A DNA stretch of 64,000 nucleotides from Bifidobacterium choloepi (GTDB lineage: Bacteria > Actinomycetota > Actinomycetes > Actinomycetales > Bifidobacteriaceae), in the NCBI RefSeq assembly GCF_010667615.1, contig NZ_VYSG01000001.1:620001-684000 (forward strand), read 5' to 3'. The notes under the pieces were generated by a model. The model did no database searches and was not told where the DNA came from. It saw only the letters and a program-made list of their open reading frames with translations. This document shows positions 39,035 to 51,553 of this stretch, piece after piece. How positions within the stretch are numbered: the stretch's first letter is position 1; each line of letters opens with the position of its first letter. The position numbers and the translations under genes are program-made.

Positions 39035-40375
39035 ATGGCCGGAGAACACGAGCCGAACAGCGAGCAGGACGGACGAGACAACAGGCAGGACCGCGGGCAG
39101 GACATCGACACGATCTGCGTGCACGGCGGGTACGAGCCGGGCAACGGGGAGAGCCGCACGCCGCCGATCATCCAGACGACGACGTTCAAGTACACGTCGA
39201 GCGAGCAGATGAGCCGGCTGTTTGACCTGTCCGAGAGCGGCTACTTCTACACCCGCCTGCAGAATCCGACGAACGACACCGTCGCCGCGAAGATCTGCGA
39301 GATGGAGGGCGGCGCCGCGGCGATGCTGACGAGCTCCGGCCAAGCGGCGAATTTCTTCGCGCTGTTCAACATCTGCAACAATGGCGACCACATCGTCGCG
39401 TCGTCGGCGATCTACGGCGGCACGTTCAACCTGATCAACGTGACGATGGCGAAGATGGGCATCGAATGCACGTTCGTCAATCCGGACTGCACGCCGGAGG
39501 AACTCGACGCGGCGTTCCGGCCGAACACGAAGGCGGTGTTTGGCGAGTCGATCTCGAATCCGGCGCTGATCGTCCTTGATTTCGAGAAGTTCGCGACGGC
39601 GGCGCACACGCACGGCGTGCCGTTCATCGTCGACAACACGTTCCCGACGCCGGTCAACTGCCGGCCGTTCGAATTCGGCGTCGACATCGTCACCCACGCG
39701 ACGACGAAATACATGGACGGTCACGGCAGCTGCGTCGGCGGCGCGATCGTCGACTCCGGCAATTTCGACTGGCTCGCCCACGCCGACAAGTTCCCGGGGA
39801 TGACGCAGCCGGACGATTCGTACCACGGCGTGCGCTACGCGCAGGACTTCGGCAAGGCGGCGTTCATCACGAAGGCGACGGCGCAGCTCATGCGCGACTT
39901 CGGCTCCACGCCGGCCCCGATCAACTCGTGGATCATGGGCATGCATCTCGAGTCGCTCGGCGTCAGGATGCAGCGGCACTGCGAGAACGCGCAGAAAGTC
40001 GCCGAATGGCTCGATCAGGACCCGCGGATTTCGTGGGTCAGCTACCCCGGTCTGCCGAACGATCCATACCACGAACTCGCCGAGAAGTACATGCCGCACG
40101 GCACCTGCGGCGTCATCTCGTTCGGCGTGCCGGGCGGCCGCGAGAAGGTGTCCGAAGTGCTCGACTCGCTCGAGCTGATCTCGATCGCCACACACGTCGC
40201 CGACGCGCGCTCCTGCACGCTCTACCCCGCCGGCACCACGCATCGCCAGCTCACCGAGGAACAGCTCGAGGAGGCCGGCGTCGGCATCGACCTGGTGCGC
40301 CTGTCCTGCGGCATCGAGAACGCCGACGACCTGATCGCCGACCTTGACCAGGCACTGACGAAGGTGTTCGGGTGA
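39035..40375 (+). CDS. metY: O-acetylhomoserine sulfhydrylase / cystathionine gamma-synthase family enzyme
   Basis: A 446-aa Cys/Met-metabolism PLP enzyme. The PLP lysine is in THATTKYMDGHG; the cofactor region MLTSSGQAANF and the C-terminal HVADARSCTLYPAGTTH...VRLSCGIE fit O-acetylhomoserine aminocarboxypropyltransferases, which make homocysteine from O-acetylhomoserine and sulfide. The length of about 440 residues favours MetY over the shorter MetB/MetC. I prefer ATG 39035 because GGGAG lies five bases upstream; ATG 39020 is also in frame. def follows after 15 bases. A palindrome array lies just upstream, but no known SAM riboswitch is seen. Confidence 0.9.
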   Translation: MAGEHEPNSEQDGRDNRQDRGQDIDTICVHGGYEPGNGESRTPPIIQTTTFKYTSSEQMSRLFDLSESGYFYTRLQNPTNDTVAAKICEMEGGAAAMLTSSGQAANFFALFNICNNGDHIVASSAIYGGTFNLINVTMAKMGIECTFVNPDCTPEELDAAFRPNTKAVFGESISNPALIVLDFEKFATAAHTHGVPFIVDNTFPTPVNCRPFEFGVDIVTHATTKYMDGHGSCVGGAIVDSGNFDWLAHADKFPGMTQPDDSYHGVRYAQDFGKAAFITKATAQLMRDFGSTPAPINSWIMGMHLESLGVRMQRHCENAQKVAEWLDQDPRISWVSYPGLPNDPYHELAEKYMPHGTCGVISFGVPGGREKVSEVLDSLELISIATHVADARSCTLYPAGTTHRQLTEEQLEEAGVGIDLVRLSCGIENADDLIADLDQALTKVFG

Positions 40376-40378
40376 CCC

Positions 40379-40384
40379 TATAAT
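40379..40384 (+). promoter_or_regulatory. Leaderless-type promoter of def
   Basis: A perfect TATAAT is followed by exactly six bases and the def ATG; CTGACG 18 bp upstream is a fair -35. No Shine-Dalgarno element is present, so transcription probably starts at the start codon. Confidence 0.6.
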
Positions 40385-40390
40385 GACGGC

Positions 40391-40819
40391 ATGATCAGAA
40401 CCATTTGCAAGGACACCGCCGTGCTGTCGGCGCCGTCGATCGAAGCCGATCCGACGAGCGCCGACGACCGGCAGATCGCCGCCGATCTCGTCGACACGCT
40501 GGCCATGTACCACGAAACGTGCGTCGGCATGGCCGCGAACATGATCGGCGAACGCAAGCGCATCATTGTCGTCGCCGACGAGGAGATGGGCGGCCGGCCG
40601 GTCGTCATGCTCAATCCCGTCATCACCGGGAAGTCCGGCCGCTACGAAGCCGAGGAAGGCTGCCTGTCGCTGCCGGGCCAGAAGACGACGACGCGCTACC
40701 GGCAGATCGAGGTCGACTATGTCTCGCCGAAGGGCCGCCAGCGTCACGCCCGATTCTCCGGCTTCACCGCCGAGATCATCCAGCACGAAGTCGACCACTG
40801 CGACGGCGTGCTGATCTGA
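40391..40819 (+). CDS. def: Peptide deformylase, short form
   Basis: A 142-aa metalloenzyme that removes the N-formyl group from nascent proteins. The three motifs are motif I VGMAANMIG (45-53), motif II EGCLS (89-93, metal cysteine) and motif III HEVDH (132-136). Motif I has Met-Ala-Ala-Asn-Met-Ile instead of the usual GxGxAAxQ, as in several actinobacterial and type III-like deformylases, so it may be one of two copies. The protein stops just after motif III with no C-terminal helix extension. It is 15 bp after metY, but a TATAAT six bases before its ATG suggests its own leaderless transcript. Confidence 0.9.
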   Translation: MIRTICKDTAVLSAPSIEADPTSADDRQIAADLVDTLAMYHETCVGMAANMIGERKRIIVVADEEMGGRPVVMLNPVITGKSGRYEAEEGCLSLPGQKTTTRYRQIEVDYVSPKGRQRHARFSGFTAEIIQHEVDHCDGVLI

Positions 40820-40867
40820 CACACAGACTCCCTCTTGAGCTGGTCAGACACTCTCTTCAGGTGGTCA

Positions 40868-41088
40868 GACTCCCTCTTCAGAGGGAGTCGGCGAGAGCGA
40901 AGCTCGAGCCGGTGGGAGTAGCGTAGCGACGAAGCCGCGAAGCGCCTACGCAAGTGGGCTGGAACGTAATTATTCTCGACGATAGTTACGTTCCAGCCCA
41001 CTTGCGTTCTACGCTCCGCGACCTTCGGTCGCTTCGCTACTCCCACCGAAAATCCTTCGGATTTTCGACTCCCTCTCAAGAGGGAGTC
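40868..41088. repeat. Nested palindromic element between def and ettA
   Basis: A 221-bp region that folds on itself in layers. Each end is a hairpin GACTCCCTCT/AGAGGGAGTC (40868-40889 and 41067-41088). Inside, GGTGGGAGTAGCG (40911-40923) pairs with 41035-41047, and a perfect 22-bp arm (40948-40969 with 40986-41007, beginning ACGCAAGTGGGCTGG) surrounds a 16-base loop. A partial GACTCCCTCT copy precedes it at about 40826. It lies between the ends of two convergent genes. Confidence 0.8.
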
Positions 41089-41098
41089 TGTCGGAGGA

Positions 41099-42775
<1,677 letters not shown>

Positions 42776-43284
42776 TGTCTATCCGATCTATCGAAAAGTC
42801 CAGTGGTCACAAACGTCTCCATTATTCCAAAGGGAGTCTACAGTTCAACTGCCGTCACGCCGTTCTATTCCGGCCGTTCGCCTTGGGGAGGTTTTAGACG
42901 GATGTCAAGGTTTTGTCATGAAAATGCAAGGGAATCGTGATGGATGCTGCGTCGGCGGAAACGATTCGGTAGGTTGGTACCCAGCGGAAATCCGGCAAGG
43001 AAAGACGGATTTCCGATCGGCTCCGGGACCGCGAACCCCTTTCATGTTTCGGCGATTTCCCTCGCTTTCTCGCAGTTCCGGAGCCCCTTCCTTTCTTGGT
43101 TCGCCTTGCGTCCCGGCAAGGGATTTCGTCGTCCGGATCGTCCGGAGCCATGACAACGGGACAATTCGCACGATTCTTCCGACGGAGGAATCGTTACATG
43201 CCGTTCGTTTTGCATTCACGCCGACTCGGTAGACTGTTCTCTCGTTACCCGGGACGAAGCGAGCATGGAAGGAACCGAATCATC
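42776..43284. other. Divergent gap ettA/tesB
   Basis: A 509-bp gap without a supported gene. It holds a hairpin CGGAAATCCG/CGGATTTCCG (42985-43015) and four GAATCGT/ACGATTC motifs (42932, 42961, 43170, 43188). GGAATCGTTAC at 43187-43197 is identical to the left arm of the units in the 61-bp array. Confidence 0.45.
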
Positions 43285-44229
43285 ATGAGCGATCAGCGGC
43301 CCATCAACGACGAAGCGGCGACGAATGGCGCGGAGGAAGCCAACGCGAGGCTCAGGCGCCTCGTCAACGTGCTGCGGCTCGGCGACCCGTCCGAATACCG
43401 CGGCCATACCTATATCAATGGCGAGAGCATGTATTTCCCGACCGGGCGCGTCTACGGCGGCCAGGTCATCGCGCAGTCGCTGATCGCGGCGAGCAAGACG
43501 GTACCGGAGGGCCGCGAGCCGAACTCGATCCACGGTTACTTCATCGCCCCCGGCGACATCCACCAGGACCTGCTGTTCGACGTCGAGAACCTGCGCGACG
43601 GCCACTCGTTCTCGGCGCGCCGCGTCAATGTCACGCAGGCCGAGGGACCGATCCTCACCGCGATCGCGAGCTTCCAGAAGAGCGGCCAGACCGGCGTCGA
43701 CTTCGCCGATCCGATGCCGACTGGTCTGCCGGAACCCGAGTCGCTGATGTCGGCGAAGGAGCTGATGACGCCGCTCAAGGATCTCTCGCCGTTCGCGGAC
43801 TACTATGCGAGCAAGTCGCCGTTCGACATCCGCCACATCACGCCGACCGTCATGATCAAGCCCGACAAGGCGAGCCACGAGGCGGACAGCGGCAAGCAGA
43901 TGGTCTGGATGCGCGCCGACGGCGATCTCGACATGCCGCAGGTCATCCACCGCGCGCTGCTCGCGCTCGGCTGCGACCAGGTCATGATGGAACCGGTGCT
44001 GCGCCGCGCCGGCCTGTCGATCTCGACGCCGGGCATGAGCTACGCGTCGATCGACCATTCGATGTGGTGGTACCGCGACATCGACGTCACGAAGTGGCAC
44101 CTGTACGTGCAGGACTCCCCCACCGCCGCGCACGGCCGCGGCCTGGGCACCGCGAAGGTCTACACGCAGGACGGCAAGCTCGCCGCCTGCATGGTCCAGG
44201 AAGCGATGATCAGGGTTCCGGGAATCTGA
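43285..44229 (+). CDS. tesB: Acyl-CoA thioesterase II (TesB family)
   Basis: A 314-aa double-hotdog thioesterase that hydrolyses acyl-CoA to free acid and CoA. The first hotdog has RVYGGQVIAQSLIAASKTV and SIHGYFIAPGD; the second has ASIDHSMWWYRDIDVTKWHLY with the catalytic Asp and ends in ACMVQEAMIRV, all typical of TesB. The ATG at 43285 is chosen for AAGGAA upstream and family length; the upstream open frame is not conserved-looking. It converges with the DUF3180 gene across a palindromic element. Its physiological acyl substrate is unknown. Confidence 0.92.
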   Translation: MSDQRPINDEAATNGAEEANARLRRLVNVLRLGDPSEYRGHTYINGESMYFPTGRVYGGQVIAQSLIAASKTVPEGREPNSIHGYFIAPGDIHQDLLFDVENLRDGHSFSARRVNVTQAEGPILTAIASFQKSGQTGVDFADPMPTGLPEPESLMSAKELMTPLKDLSPFADYYASKSPFDIRHITPTVMIKPDKASHEADSGKQMVWMRADGDLDMPQVIHRALLALGCDQVMMEPVLRRAGLSISTPGMSYASIDHSMWWYRDIDVTKWHLYVQDSPTAAHGRGLGTAKVYTQDGKLAACMVQEAMIRVPGI

Positions 44230-44241
44230 GTCCTGTCAAAG

Positions 44242-44362
44242 GCTCCCTGGAAGGGAGCTGGCGAGCGTAGCGAGACTGAGGGTCGACTTTCGGAGCGTAA
44301 CCATGTGCGTTCCGTAAGTCGACCCTCAGTCGGCTTCGCCGACAGCTCCCTTCCAGGGAGCT
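44242..44362. repeat. Nested palindromic element between tesB and DUF3180 gene
   Basis: Ends are hairpins GCTCCCT-GGA-AGGGAGC (44242-44258) and AGCTCCCT-TCC-AGGGAGCT (44344-44362). Inside, ACTGAGGGTCGACTT (44275-44289) pairs perfectly with 44316-44330. Layout and end hairpins parallel the element at 40868, and the inner arm resembles the copy at 8868. It lies between convergent genes. Confidence 0.75.
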
Positions 44363-44372
44363 CCTCGTGGTA

Positions 44373-44891
44373 TTAGTGCGCGAACTGCTGGCGGCGACGG
44401 GCTTCCTTGATCTTCGGATGGTCGGGACCCTCGGTCGGCGGGAGCATGCACAGCCATTCGCTGACGATGCCGATGATCATGTCGAACAGCGCGGCGCCGC
44501 AGGCGATCGCGCATTCGACGATGATGCCGTGATAGTAGCTCGCCTCGGCGTGACGCAGGCACAGCACGAGCTGGCCGCCGTACCAGCCGAGCAGGATGGC
44601 GCCGGCGACGGCGAGGGCCTTCGCCATGACGAGCGTGTTGACGGCCCGCTCCGGCTCGAACGTCTTCAATTCGGCGCGTTTCTTCGGATCGGTCGTCGTG
44701 TACTTGTGGACCTGGAATGCCAGGTACAGCACGACGACGCCGAGCAGCACCAGGATGGCGGAGACGAACCACGGCGCGCCGAGCAGGCCGAGGCTGTGCG
44801 TTTCCTCGAACAGCGCAACCAACGCCCCGGCGGCGAATCCGACGACGATGCCGGCCGCGTACACCCACCACGGTGTCCGTCGTGCTCCCAT
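44373..44891 (-). CDS. DUF3180 family membrane protein
   Basis: A 172-aa protein with four hydrophobic helices (about 10-28, 40-60, 85-105, 125-145), starting MGARRTPWW and ending in a charged tail. In actinobacteria the DUF3180 family is encoded directly after folK in the folate cluster; here it follows the FolB-FolK-like gene. Its function is unknown. The retained position supports reading the neighbourhood as a reduced folate cluster. Confidence 0.75.
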   Translation of the reverse strand: MGARRTPWWVYAAGIVVGFAAGALVALFEETHSLGLLGAPWFVSAILVLLGVVVLYLAFQVHKYTTTDPKKRAELKTFEPERAVNTLVMAKALAVAGAILLGWYGGQLVLCLRHAEASYYHGIIVECAIACGAALFDMIIGIVSEWLCMLPPTEGPDHPKIKEARRRQQFAH

Positions 44892-44953
44892 GACAGCCCT
44901 CCTGCTTGCCTATGCTTCCCGTCCAACAGTACCCGCAGCGCGGGTCAATATAT

Positions 44954-44980
44954 CCGGACATGTCCGGTCCCGCCGGCGGG
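44954..44980. repeat. Short palindromes between folB-folK-like gene and DUF3180 gene
   Basis: CCGGACATGTCCGG (44954-44967) and CCCGCCGGCGGG (44969-44980) are adjacent perfect palindromes; GGACATGTC recurs at 44985-44993. They sit at the end of the FolB-FolK-like gene and may affect transcript end or processing. Confidence 0.45.
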
Positions 44981-44991
44981 AATCGGACATG

Positions 44992-45939
44992 TCACCGTCC
45001 GCCGAGGATCCAGTGGTCGGACTGCTGGCCGACGAACGGGGCGTCGAGGGCGGAGGCGAGCAGGAACGCGACCGGGTCGCCGTCGAGCTCGGCGGTCGGG
45101 TCGATGTCGAGCCACGGCGACAGGAACGCGGCGCGCGTGCGCGGCTCGCGGTCGTCGGCGACGGTGCCGGCCACGCCGGCGACCGACCGGCCGTCGAAGC
45201 CGAGCACCGTCATCCTGACGATGCCCTCGTGCGCCATCGCGACGGCGTGCAGTGCCTTGACGAGTTCGGTCGCGTTCATCGTCGTCGCGACCTGCAGGAT
45301 CGCCGTCAGGCTGTCGGCGCCGTCGAGCGAGCCGGCATGGTACAGCGGCGAGATGCCCTCGACCTGGTTGCCGGGAATCGAGTCGACGGCGACGATCGAC
45401 GCGCGGAACAGGTCCTCGGCGTTTGGTGCCGACGACTCGAGCGCGACGACGGCGACGTGCCGTCCGGCTTGCTCCAGCGGCATCGCCTGCGCCACGGGTT
45501 GCGCCGGTCCGGCCTCCCCGTCGAACGATTCGCGCGACGGCATCCGGTCCGCGGTTCCATTCGATCCCCCGCGCGCCGTCGCGTGTTCCGCGGCGGCCGC
45601 CGCGGCGGGCGCCGCGGCGGTGGCCGTCGCCGAGACCGATGCGGCCGTCAGGTCGGCTTCGCGCAGCGCAACAATAAGTGGATTGTCGCGTGGATCGTCG
45701 CCGTCGAGATCGGCGAGCCGCTGCGTGGCCGTCACCGTCACCGAGTCGGCGCCCACGCGACGCCGCAGCAGGTCGGCGACCTCGTTGGCGAGCCGCTCGA
45801 CGTCGTCGTCGACGCACAGGTCCATCAGGCTCGCGATCGCGCTGGCGACGTCGGCCGCCGACGCGGCACCGGTCCACTCGACGTCGACGGTCAGCCCGGC
45901 CCGCAGGCCGGCAATGCCCTGCAATGCCTGGGTAGTCAT
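44992..45939 (-). CDS. Degenerate FolB-FolK-like protein, probably catalytically inactive
   Basis: A 315-aa intact frame in the place of actinobacterial folB-folK. The C-terminal 160 residues align by pattern with FolK (HPPK): VAVVALESS for the N-strand, ISPLYHAGSL for the SPLYET segment, LQVATTMNATELVKALHAV for the central helix, and RAAFLSPWLDIDPTAEL for the ending. The pyrophosphokinase signature GPRxxDLDLL is absent, replaced by MTVLGFDG. The first 100 residues are FolB-sized but lack the GVxxxER and VDYG motifs. The two parts are joined by an Ala-rich linker (residues about 120-150). AAAGGAA precedes the ATG at 45939. Either a relic or a protein with a new role; confidence in homology is moderate. 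Confidence 0.6.
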   Translation of the reverse strand: MTTQALQGIAGLRAGLTVDVEWTGAASAADVASAIASLMDLCVDDDVERLANEVADLLRRRVGADSVTVTATQRLADLDGDDPRDNPLIVALREADLTAASVSATATAAAPAAAAAAEHATARGGSNGTADRMPSRESFDGEAGPAQPVAQAMPLEQAGRHVAVVALESSAPNAEDLFRASIVAVDSIPGNQVEGISPLYHAGSLDGADSLTAILQVATTMNATELVKALHAVAMAHEGIVRMTVLGFDGRSVAGVAGTVADDREPRTRAAFLSPWLDIDPTAELDGDPVAFLLASALDAPFVGQQSDHWILGGR

Positions 45940-45979
45940 GATGATGCTTCCTTTACGAATATGGACGAACGAATATGAA

Positions 45980-46007
45980 AAGCGGTCCCCGCTGCCGGGG
46001 ACCGCTT
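45980..46007 (-). terminator. Hairpin downstream of ftsH
   Basis: AAGCGGTCCCCG (45980-45991), loop CTGC, and a perfect 12-bp complement (45996-46007). It begins 12 bases past the ftsH stop. On the minus strand TTCATATTCG follows, a weak T-rich tail. Confidence 0.65.
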
Positions 46008-46019
46008 CCAGCGAATGGA

Positions 46020-48148
<2,129 letters not shown>

Positions 48149-48152
<4 letters not shown>

Positions 48153-48712
48153 GAAATCTCCCCTTCGTACACTTCCGGCTTGAGCACCGCGATGGAGTTG
48201 AGGTTCCTGTACTCCTCGTCGAAGTCGAGTCCGAAGCCAACCACGAACTCGTCCGGAATCACAAATCCGGTGTACTTCAACTTAACATCAACGGTATGGC
48301 GCGCGGGTTTCTCCAGCAGCGCGAAAATCTCGACGGACTTCGCGCCGCGCTTCTTGAGCTCGCCCACGAGCCAGTTGAGCGTGAAGCCGGAGTCGACGAT
48401 GTCCTCGACGATGAGGACGTCGCGGTCCTTCACGTCGGTCGTCAGGTCGGCACGCACCGTGATCTTGCCGCTGCTGGACGTTCCGGCGCCGTAGGTCGAC
48501 AGGCTCATGAAATCCATCTCCATCGGGATGGTCAGGGCGCTGACGAACCGCGAGAGCGTCTGGATGGCGCCCTTGAGCACGCAGATGACCAGCGGCTTCT
48601 TGCCCGCGTAGTCCTTGCTTGCCTGGGCCGCTACTTCATTAATCCTCTTGACGATCTGGTCATGGGAAATGAGCTCATGATCGATCTTGTCCTGCACGTC
48701 GACGATTTGCAT
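48149..48712 (-). CDS. hpt: Hypoxanthine phosphoribosyltransferase
   Basis: A 187-aa purine-salvage enzyme that joins hypoxanthine or guanine to PRPP. The PRPP-binding motif [14 protein letters not shown] lies near residue 100, and VCVLKGA-type ([12 protein letters not shown]) and [13 protein letters not shown] segments are typical. It overlaps ftsH by four bases and starts three bases after tilS, the conserved tilS-hpt-ftsH order. It works with deoD in recycling purine bases. Confidence 0.96.
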
Positions 48713-48715
48713 GGG

Positions 48716-49861
48716 TCAATCTTTGCACAAGCGAATGACGTGTTTCAACCGGATCGCCCGCGTGTTTTCCGCGAGGCGCACGGGTTTCTGGCCATGCCAG
48801 TCGACGATCAGGCCGTCGAGCCGGTCGAGTTTCGCCTTCGTCGCCGGGATGCCGCATTCATGCAGCGTTTTCGCGAGCGCCCGGTAGCGGATGGCCGCGT
48901 CGGCCCGCGCCAGGCGTGTCGTCGACAGCGTCGCGAGAATCTCCGGTTTCGTCTGGTATTCTGCGTCATTTTGCACGATTCGCGCATCCGGTTCCGGCGC
49001 GTGGATCGTGACCGCTTCCGCGAACAGCTCGCCGGCGCATGTGTCGAGGAAGTCGACGTCGCGGCGCGCGATCGCCGACGCCGACGCGAGCCGGCCGACG
49101 ATGTCGACGTGGCCGAATTCGTTCAGGTACGGCACGAGGTCGTGGCGCACGCGCGAGCGCAGCGGCGCGCCCGTGGGCAGCGGATGGCCGGCCGGAACGT
49201 CGTCGCCGTTGGTCGGATCGTCCCAGTACTCGAGGTCCAGTGTCTCGCAGATCGCCGTCGTCTGGTCGCGCGTCAGCGACAGCAGCGGCCGCAGGAACGT
49301 CACGCCGTCGCGGACGAATGCCGGCGGCATGCCGGCGAGCGCGTCGGTGCCGGCGGCGCGCAGCAGGTCGATGAGGATCGTCTCGGCCTGGTCGTTCTTC
49401 GTGTGGGCGAGCAGGACGGCGTCGGCGCCGACGTGGCGGGCGACGTCGCACAACGCCCGGTAGCGCGCGTCGCGGGCGGCCGATTCGACGCCCTCGGCCG
49501 CGGCGAGCGAATCGTCCACGCTGACGGTCTTGACGACGACGGGCTTGAGGCCGAGCTTCGCGAGCTTGTCGGCGGTGCGGCCGGCGACGACGGACGATCC
49601 GCGCTGCAGGCGGTGGTCGACGACGACGGCGCCGATCCGCAGGCCGAACATGCCGCCGACCGTCGCGGCGAGCGCGGCGAGGGCGAGCGAGTCGCGGCCG
49701 CCCGAGCAGGCGACGAGCAGCAGCGGCGCGTCGGCGGCGGGAGCGTGCGTGCCGTGACGGCGGAATTCGCCGGACTGGCGGCCGAAGCCCGCGGTCTCGA
49801 ACGCCGACCGGACGGCGCCGACGCCGGCCTTGACCTGTGCCGAATATGTCATGCTGCCCAT
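48716..49861 (-). CDS. tilS: tRNA(Ile)-lysidine synthase
   Basis: A 381-aa N-type ATP pyrophosphatase that converts C34 of tRNA-Ile(CAU) to lysidine. The P-loop is SGGRDS (near 53-58), followed by VVDHRLQRGS and LLAHTKNDQAETILIDLLRAAG, all TilS signatures. The C-terminal part is shorter than in E. coli, as usual in actinobacteria. The first ATG (49861) or the ATG three codons later may be used. The gene starts the tilS-hpt-ftsH unit, with dacB upstream. Confidence 0.95.
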   Translation of the reverse strand: MGSMTYSAQVKAGVGAVRSAFETAGFGRQSGEFRRHGTHAPAADAPLLLVACSGGRDSLALAALAATVGGMFGLRIGAVVVDHRLQRGSSVVAGRTADKLAKLGLKPVVVKTVSVDDSLAAAEGVESAARDARYRALCDVARHVGADAVLLAHTKNDQAETILIDLLRAAGTDALAGMPPAFVRDGVTFLRPLLSLTRDQTTAICETLDLEYWDDPTNGDDVPAGHPLPTGAPLRSRVRHDLVPYLNEFGHVDIVGRLASASAIARRDVDFLDTCAGELFAEAVTIHAPEPDARIVQNDAEYQTKPEILATLSTTRLARADAAIRYRALAKTLHECGIPATKAKLDRLDGLIVDWHGQKPVRLAENTRAIRLKHVIRLCKD

Positions 49862-49915
49862 GATAGGCCAGCCCGCGCGTTCGGCGTCCGTCGGAGGACG
49901 ACGTCCGGCCCTCCC

Positions 49916-51376
49916 CTACAGCTTCGTGACGCCGACGATGAACGTGTTGATGGCGTCCTTGGCGGCCGTGTAGTCGGTCGGGTTGTTGACGATGACGCTG
50001 AACGCGGCGACGCCGCCGTTCTTGCGGGAGACGTTGCCGGTCATCGACGTGACGGTGCCGAGCGAGCCGGTCTTCACGCGCATCAGGCCGGCGGCCGACG
50101 ACGAGTCGAGCCGGTCGACGGCGGTGCCGACGAGGCCGGGGATCGACAGGCCTTCGGCGGCGGCGACGGCGTTGCCGACCTTGAGGTTCTCGACCTGCGC
50201 CTCGACGAGCGTGCGGACCGTCACGCGCGACCCGGGCGACAGGCCCGAGCAGTCGGCCATCACGAGGCCGTCGGTCGACAGACCGAGCTTGTCGAGTTCG
50301 TCGGTGACGGCCGTCGTCGCGCCGGTCGGCGAGTTGTCGTCGCCGACGGCGATTGCGAGCAGCCTGCCGAATTCCTCGGCGAGCGTGTTGTCCGAGTGCC
50401 GCAGCATGAACATCATGATCGAGCTCAGCGGCGCCGACTGGACGCTGGCGATCGGCGTCGAGTTTGCCGGCACCGTGCCGGTCGAGACGGTGCCGGACAC
50501 CGTGATGCCCTGTTTCTCGAGCAGCGTGGCGAACGTCGATGCCGTGTCGGCGGCTGTCGTCTGCGAGAGGACCGGATACGCCTCGAAGACGTCCGGGTCG
50601 CTCGGCGCGTTGCCGTCCCACTGGCGACCGCCGTCGATCGCCATCGACGAGACGCCGGTGTAGTAGTAATAGCCTTCGTTATTCTCGGCGATGTTCGCCG
50701 GGTAGCGGTCGGTGCCGAACAGCGAGTCGTCGTAGCTCAGCGAGACCGACGTGACGCCCTCGGCCTTGAGTGCCTCGGCCGTGTCCTCGGCGAGCGTGGT
50801 CAGGCCGGCGCGACCGTTGACGTGGTTCGGGTCGCTTTCGCCGGTGCCGAGCAGCATGTCGCCCTCGCCCTTGAGGATCAGCGTGTGCGCGGCGCCGGAG
50901 TTGACGAGGTAGGTCGACGTCGACAGCGTCGTGCCCATGTCGAGGACCGACGCGGCGGCGAGCGCCGTTAGCGTCTTCATCGTCGACGCCGGCTCGCGGG
51001 CCGTGTCGGTGTCGCTCGACGCGACGATCGTGCCGTCGGCCTGCGCGATCGCGACGGACATGTCGTCGCCGACGCCGTCGGTCGATGTCAGCGTGTCGAC
51101 GAGCTGCTGGGCCGCCGTCTTGTCAATGGCCTTGGAAGTGTCGGCGTCGCCGGCGATGTCGGCGGCCTGGATGCTCGTCAGCGGCGCCTCGAGCGCGTGG
51201 ATCGTCACCGGGTCGGTCGTCAGGATGCCCGGCGCGACGCCGGCGATGTCGGCGACGACGTAGCCGGCGCACAGCAGCGCCGTGACGGCGGCGCTGACGA
51301 CGACGGTGACGGTGCGCCGCCGGCGCAGGTGCCGCATGCGCCGGTCGAGGTCCTCGGAGTCGTACTGCACCTGCAC
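49916..51376 (-). CDS. dacB: D-alanyl-D-alanine carboxypeptidase/endopeptidase (PBP4, DacB)
   Basis: A 486-aa class C penicillin-binding protein. After a basic N-terminus, one signal-anchor helix (about 22-44) exports the enzyme. The active-site triad motifs are SxxK (STMK, S131), SDN in MLRHSDNTLAEE, and KTG in MRVKTGSLGTV. It trims peptidoglycan peptides outside the membrane. The start is a GTG at 51376 with AAAGGCG upstream. It lies directly before tilS, a common actinobacterial arrangement. Confidence 0.92.
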   Translation of the reverse strand: MQVQYDSEDLDRRMRHLRRRRTVTVVVSAAVTALLCAGYVVADIAGVAPGILTTDPVTIHALEAPLTSIQAADIAGDADTSKAIDKTAAQQLVDTLTSTDGVGDDMSVAIAQADGTIVASSDTDTAREPASTMKTLTALAAASVLDMGTTLSTSTYLVNSGAAHTLILKGEGDMLLGTGESDPNHVNGRAGLTTLAEDTAEALKAEGVTSVSLSYDDSLFGTDRYPANIAENNEGYYYYTGVSSMAIDGGRQWDGNAPSDPDVFEAYPVLSQTTAADTASTFATLLEKQGITVSGTVSTGTVPANSTPIASVQSAPLSSIMMFMLRHSDNTLAEEFGRLLAIAVGDDNSPTGATTAVTDELDKLGLSTDGLVMADCSGLSPGSRVTVRTLVEAQVENLKVGNAVAAAEGLSIPGLVGTAVDRLDSSSAAGLMRVKTGSLGTVTSMTGNVSRKNGGVAAFSVIVNNPTDYTAAKDAINTFIVGVTKL

Positions 51377-51553
51377 TGCGTCGCCTTTCCGCCGTCGTGA
51401 CCGCGGCCGGGGCGCTGGTCACCGGTCGCGAATGGATTGCCGTCGCAAATCATACTGCATCGTCCTGCCGGAACGCCGTCCGACCCCCGATTTTTTGCCG
51501 GACGATTCCACCGGACGAATCGTGCAACCCGATGATTTCCAGGCCGTCCGCCG

